A DNA stretch of 34,389 bases from positions 1-34,389 of the forward strand of contig ASPA01000010.1 in the NCBI GenBank assembly GCA_000405605.1, given 5' to 3'. The stretch is from Atribacteria bacterium SCGC AAA255-G05. GTDB lineage: Bacteria > Atribacterota > Phoenicimicrobiia > Phoenicimicrobiales > Phoenicimicrobiaceae. The translations under genes were made by a program, and so were the position numbers. Shown in pieces: positions 31,221 to 34,389 of this stretch; within the stretch, counting starts at the first letter, position 1, and each line of letters starts with the position of its first letter. A model generated the notes under the pieces. The model was not told where the DNA came from. It ran no database searches and worked only from the letters and a program-made list of their open reading frames with translations.

Positions 31221-32215
31221 CTCTTTTCTAATATGCCTCCTTCTCTTTTAATATCTAAAATGGCTAATTTTAACATACTCATAGAACCTTTATCGGGAAC
31301 ATAGACAAACTCAATGAGGGGAATTTGGGGAGAAATTAATTTTTTTACTTCCTTCTTTCTTCCTGGGGAAGTTATTACTATATCTGTGTTTATCAAAAAT
31401 TTTTCTATTTCATCTTTATCGTGAGAGAGGGTAAATTTAAAACTTGAGAATTTTATTCCTGCCTGTTTTATAGATTGAAAAACTCTCTGGGCAAATTTAT
31501 CGGTGATACATACCAGCCCAATGTTTTTATCTTTGGAAGATAAATGAGCAATGTTTACCATAGTCTCCATTAGAGGATCTAAGGCGATGGCGAGAACCCT
31601 CTGTTTTTGGTCGGCAAGAAATTTTTTAACTTCATCATAATGAAAAAAGGTGGTAACTACTAAATCAATAGATTTAATTCTTTCTCTAAAAATATCCGGT
31701 TCTTTATAGATCTCGTCTATTAATATGGGAATTATGGAAATACCGGTTCCTAATTCTATCCCTTTGGAAAAAAAATATAATTGCTCCTGGTTGCATTCAA
31801 TGAAAGCTATGTTAATATTTTTTAATAATTTTTCTTTTTCTTCAATTCTCTTATTTACTATTTTTTTGAATTCGCTTAACTCAAAATTTAACTCCAGGGC
31901 TTCATTAATGGTAACATCGATAATCTCTTCTATTTTTGATAAATTATTTTCCGTTTTAGATTTTGTAAACTTAGAGGATTTCGGATTGGGAAAAGTTCCC
32001 CTCCCCGGTATAGATAGTATTGTATTCTCCAATACTAATTCTTTGTAGGCCATACTTACTGTATTTCTGCTAACTTGCAATCTTTCTGATAAATCTCTTT
32101 CGGTGGGCAGTTGTTCGCCTTCTTTCAAATCGCTGCTTTCTAACAACTTTTTAATTTGGTGTTTTATTTGAAGATATAAAGGAATTCCGCTTTTCTTATC
32201 AATCTCAATTTTCAT
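31217..32215 (-). CDS. GntR-family transcriptional regulator of the kor operon
   Basis: The first 70 or so residues are a GntR winged helix: SGIPLYLQIKHQIKKLL, LPTERDLSERLQVSRNTVSM (helix-turn-helix) and ENTILSIPGRGTF. The following 260 residues have no FCD, UTRA or aminotransferase signature that I can see. They look like an alpha/beta ligand domain (KNINIAFIECNQEQLYF, IDLVVTTFFHYDEVKKFL, KNIGLVCITDKFAQRVF), perhaps a periplasmic-binding-like fold. Overlap with korD implies control of its own operon, with an oxoacid or acyl-CoA signal as a plausible effector. Start ATG 32215 follows AAAGAGGAAG. Confidence 0.88.
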   Translation of the reverse strand: MKIEIDKKSGIPLYLQIKHQIKKLLESSDLKEGEQLPTERDLSERLQVSRNTVSMAYKELVLENTILSIPGRGTFPNPKSSKFTKSKTENNLSKIEEIIDVTINEALELNFELSEFKKIVNKRIEEKEKLLKNINIAFIECNQEQLYFFSKGIELGTGISIIPILIDEIYKEPDIFRERIKSIDLVVTTFFHYDEVKKFLADQKQRVLAIALDPLMETMVNIAHLSSKDKNIGLVCITDKFAQRVFQSIKQAGIKFSSFKFTLSHDKDEIEKFLINTDIVITSPGRKKEVKKLISPQIPLIEFVYVPDKGSMSMLKLAILDIKREGGILEKR

Positions 32216-32259
32216 AAAAGGCTTCCTCTTTGAATCAATAAATCTTTAATCTAATATTG

Positions 32260-32283
32260 GACTAATGGACTAATGGATTAGTC
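32260..32283. promoter_or_regulatory. Palindromic operator candidate for the GntR regulator
   Basis: GACTAATGGATTAGTC (32268-32283) is a near-perfect dyad with 7-bp arms around GG. A further direct copy of GACTAAT lies at 32260-32266. It starts 45 nt upstream of the regulator gene and immediately downstream of its putative -10, a typical place for autorepression. Confidence 0.6.
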
Positions 32284-32290
32284 TTTTTAA

Positions 32291-32318
32291 ATAGTAACAT
32301 AGATTTTAAAAAAATCAA
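32291..32318 (-). promoter_or_regulatory. Possible promoter of the gntR-kor operon
   Basis: On the minus strand TTGATT (complement of 32313-32318) and TACTAT (complement of 32291-32296) are spaced by 16 nt. Transcription would start at about the outer edge of the GACTAAT palindrome, so a bound regulator would block it. Confidence 0.45.
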
Positions 32319-32339
32319 TAGTAATTTAAAAAAAATAAT

Positions 32340-32500
32340 AATTCTCCAATTGGCCAATTAACCGATTTGCCAATTTACCGATTAATCTAGTCGATAGTCG
32401 TTGGTACATAGTCTGATTGCGAACTCTAATTTATCGGAGCGTGGCGATCTCTTTATATATCAAGTCTTACAGCAGTCAAAATCTTATTCTCTTTCGGAGT
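32340..32500. repeat. Gap between kamA-like gene and gntR promoter, with AATTGGCC-type repeats
   Basis: TCTCCAATTGGCCAATTAAC (32343-32362) and GATTTGCCAATTTACCGATT (32364-32383) belong to the AATTGG/TTAACC repeat family. The remainder to the kamA stop at 32501 has no feature I can support. No clear terminator hairpin is visible after the kamA-like gene. Confidence 0.5.
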
Positions 32501-34330
32501 TTAATAGTAATACCAAATTGACTTGTATTCTTCGATATTTTCCCCTCTCTTCGCCAGTTCTTGGAGATATTTGTAAATGGGGAGATCTTTATATATATAT
32601 GGTTCAACTGAAGCTATGCCCTTTTCCCAGGGATGCCATAAATATATTCTCCTCCCCTCTTTGTTTAATCCTATTAATTCTCTATCTTGCCACGCCCTTA
32701 CATGATTTTTGCCCAAACGAGGAACATTAAAAACCGGTTCGTCTGTTCTAAATTGACCTGGTAATAATCGAGCTTCCTCTTCTCTTTCCTGCCATAAGCG
32801 CGCTACTGGAACAAGATAATCCTTGTGTTCTTCTTTTCCTTTAGGGTAAAAAGTATAATAGGGATCTACTCCTGCCTTTTTCATCGCTATCCTCGCTGCT
32901 ACATTCTGAAATCTTCTACTGGTTTCCAGGGTATAAACTAATTGGTTATACACATATATACCCTGTTTTCTAAGTTTCATCACTGCCTCAGCCAATTCCG
33001 GAGTAACTTCGGAGGAACTCTCAATATGAGTTACTATACAAACATTTCTTTTTCCTGGTTTTATATAACTTCCAATTAGCTTAGCCAATTTATCAGTTAT
33101 CCTCATAGGAACAGTTACCGGAGTTCTAGTACCCCACCTGATATTAATTACATGTTCCATCTGACATAATCTATCCATAATATACTTTATCTTTTCATCA
33201 CCCAAAGCCAGGGGGTCTCCGCCGGTAATCAATACATCTTTCATGGAAGAATGGTTGGCAAACCAGTCTAAAGCCTTGTCTAATGATTCCTTGTTGGGTA
33301 TTGCTTCAGGCATCATTGGTCCGGTTATCTCCCAATTCCTTTGACAGTAAACACAAATCTGAGGACAAGTATCATAGGGTTTTAGAATAGATATCATGGG
33401 ATATCTTCTGGTAATTAATTCTTCCGGTGAAGTATCATGCTCGCCCATGAAATCAAAGTAATATGACCTTTCTTTGCGATGTTCTTTCATTAAAGTTACA
33501 TAGTGCATAGGAGGGAGTACCTGAGATCTTACCTGATAGTCATATTTTCTATCACTGCGGGAAAAATCGAACAAAGAAAGATAATAGGGGGTAATACCAA
33601 AGGGTATTTTATTTTCAATGGCAATCTCAATAGCTTTAATATCATCTTTGGTAAGAGGAACTAATTTTTTAAGGTTATCTAAATCATCCTTGTCTTGGAA
33701 TATGTGTTTTAAGTGCCAATAGTAATCCTGCCAATCATCCAAACTTGCGCCAAAATAATCTAATATTTTCTTACGATTTTCTTCTCTTTCTTTAACCAGT
33801 TCGTCTTCACATCCAGACGGATATCGTTTTATAAAATTAAAAACCTTCTCGTAAACTTTATCTAAATATTTAGAGCGAGCCATCCCCGCATCTCTGCCTT
33901 CAACCTTGGTAAAATCTATTATTTCAACCCCATTTCTTTCTAACAATGGCTTTAACCATCCTGAAGAAATATCAGCATTCCCTTTCATAGCTTTAAAAAG
34001 GTGAATAAACTCTTCTAAAAAACCATCGTCAATTTCTTCAGTTAACTCTTGATTATCTTGAGCAATACTCCATAAATAATCTAAAGTGCTAAAACCTACA
34101 ATGACCTCATTTCGGAGGGAAATGAGGTCATTAAATACTTTTTGTGCCTCTAAGGCAGCAGCGTATTCCAATTTATGTAATTCTTCTTCTCCTTCTCTAT
34201 GTTTCCATTCTAAGTCTTTCGAAAATTTAAAAAGTTTTTTTCTTGCCTCTTTTAAATTCTCACTTTCCTTTAAGATTTTATATAATTTAGGATTTTCCTT
34301 CCATAACTTTTGAATTAAATTTTTTTTCAT
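32501..34330 (-). CDS. KamA-like radical SAM protein (lysine 2,3-aminomutase family)
   Basis: The family includes PLP-dependent lysine and glutamate 2,3-aminomutases. The radical SAM cluster motif CPQICVYC (Cys322, 325-326 region, 329; CxxxCxxC), GGDPLALGDEK and RWGTRTPVTVPMRIT match it. Characterised members have about 400-470 residues; this has 609, mostly through a roughly 250-residue N-terminal extension rich in charged helices. The usual PLP-lysine motif PGGGGK is not seen; VFNVPRLGKNHVRAW occupies that region, where Lys541 could serve. The substrate is therefore uncertain. ATG 34330 is preceded by the fchA 3' end, so fchA and this gene are an operon. The left copy at 28204 confirms the same start. 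Confidence 0.88.
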   Translation of the reverse strand: MKKNLIQKLWKENPKLYKILKESENLKEARKKLFKFSKDLEWKHREGEEELHKLEYAAALEAQKVFNDLISLRNEVIVGFSTLDYLWSIAQDNQELTEEIDDGFLEEFIHLFKAMKGNADISSGWLKPLLERNGVEIIDFTKVEGRDAGMARSKYLDKVYEKVFNFIKRYPSGCEDELVKEREENRKKILDYFGASLDDWQDYYWHLKHIFQDKDDLDNLKKLVPLTKDDIKAIEIAIENKIPFGITPYYLSLFDFSRSDRKYDYQVRSQVLPPMHYVTLMKEHRKERSYYFDFMGEHDTSPEELITRRYPMISILKPYDTCPQICVYCQRNWEITGPMMPEAIPNKESLDKALDWFANHSSMKDVLITGGDPLALGDEKIKYIMDRLCQMEHVINIRWGTRTPVTVPMRITDKLAKLIGSYIKPGKRNVCIVTHIESSSEVTPELAEAVMKLRKQGIYVYNQLVYTLETSRRFQNVAARIAMKKAGVDPYYTFYPKGKEEHKDYLVPVARLWQEREEEARLLPGQFRTDEPVFNVPRLGKNHVRAWQDRELIGLNKEGRRIYLWHPWEKGIASVEPYIYKDLPIYKYLQELAKRGENIEEYKSIWYYY

Positions 34331-34389
34331 TTTTATTTTTACCCACTTTCAAAAATAATTTGCATTTTGCTCTCCACTATTTCCAGCAC
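34295..34389 (-). repeat. Right copy of the exact 95-bp inverted repeat
   Basis: This is the reverse complement of 28145-28239, without mismatch, and it reaches the last base of the window. It includes the natural upstream context of the kamA-like gene, so this is the intact side; the left copy is the one broken at 28239/28240. Confidence 0.97.
34339..34389 (-). pseudogene. fchA: fchA 3' end, second copy (window edge)
   Basis: The last 17 codons of fchA including its stop (read on the minus strand) are repeated here, cut by the window end. They are identical to 28145-28195. Most likely this is the same chromosomal fchA seen twice because of the fold-back junction. Confidence 0.9.

Noticed and set aside
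28240..34294. Phase-variable invertible segment
   Set aside because: Inverted repeats flank it, but they are coding sequence, no recombinase is present, and acetate kinase would be truncated in either orientation. A chimera explains it better, though it is not excluded.

Overview
The window is AT-rich, tightly packed chromosomal DNA of an anaerobic bacterium. It reads as core housekeeping, not as a phage or island. Several features recall Firmicutes: ruvAB-spoIID-queA-tgt-yajC-secDF, recJ-apt-rel-dtd and comF-hpf-secA-prfB gene orders, a long-form HPF and a raiA-like RNA. AdoHcy hydrolase, short SecD/SecF, a KorDABC 2-oxoacid:ferredoxin oxidoreductase and acetate kinase fit a fermentative anaerobe. 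My best guess is Atribacterota (OP9/JS1) or a deep-branching clostridial relative. This is inference from gene content; there is no rRNA here to settle it.

Layout. 1-8947 (+): ruvA, ruvB, spoIID, queA, tgt, yajC, secD, secF, covering Holliday-junction processing, peptidoglycan remodelling, queuosine-tRNA synthesis and Sec export. 9261-17591 (+): recJ, apt, rel, dtd, an unusual GDPD, a metallo-beta-lactamase hydrolase and ahcY. 18036-26613 (+): comF, a 229-nt structured RNA (probable raiA RNA), hpf, an unknown gene, a 28-codon ORF inside a long-range inverted repeat, an HD-GYP membrane protein, a DUF5317-type protein, secA, and prfB with its +1 frameshift. 26794-28195 (+): a small membrane protein and fchA. 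28240-34330 (-): acetate kinase (5' part only), korC, korB, korA, korD, a GntR regulator and a KamA-like radical SAM protein.

The right part of the window needs caution. The last 95 bases are an exact reverse complement of 28145-28239, the fchA 3' end plus the first 12 codons of the KamA-like gene. The inner edge breaks inside acetate kinase at a short microhomology. The native order was probably fchA-kamA-gntR-korDABC-ackA, all in one direction. The apparent convergent arrangement is more likely an amplification or assembly chimera than biology.

Gene-free gaps are filled by several families of degenerate word-like repeats (GATACGC/GATACTC, TTAACTGG/TTAACCAA, GTAGCGTGTAG, TCACTCATTACTG and TTTTCGCTTTTAG types), chained in mixed order and both orientations. 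They match no element I can name. Start codons are also unusual: ruvA, spoIID, tgt and the HD-GYP gene use TTG, apt uses GTG, recJ appears to start at ATA and rel at ATT.

Most novel candidates: the raiA-like RNA if the host is not a Firmicute; the small peptide and inverted-repeat element upstream of the HD-GYP gene; and the intergenic repeat families.
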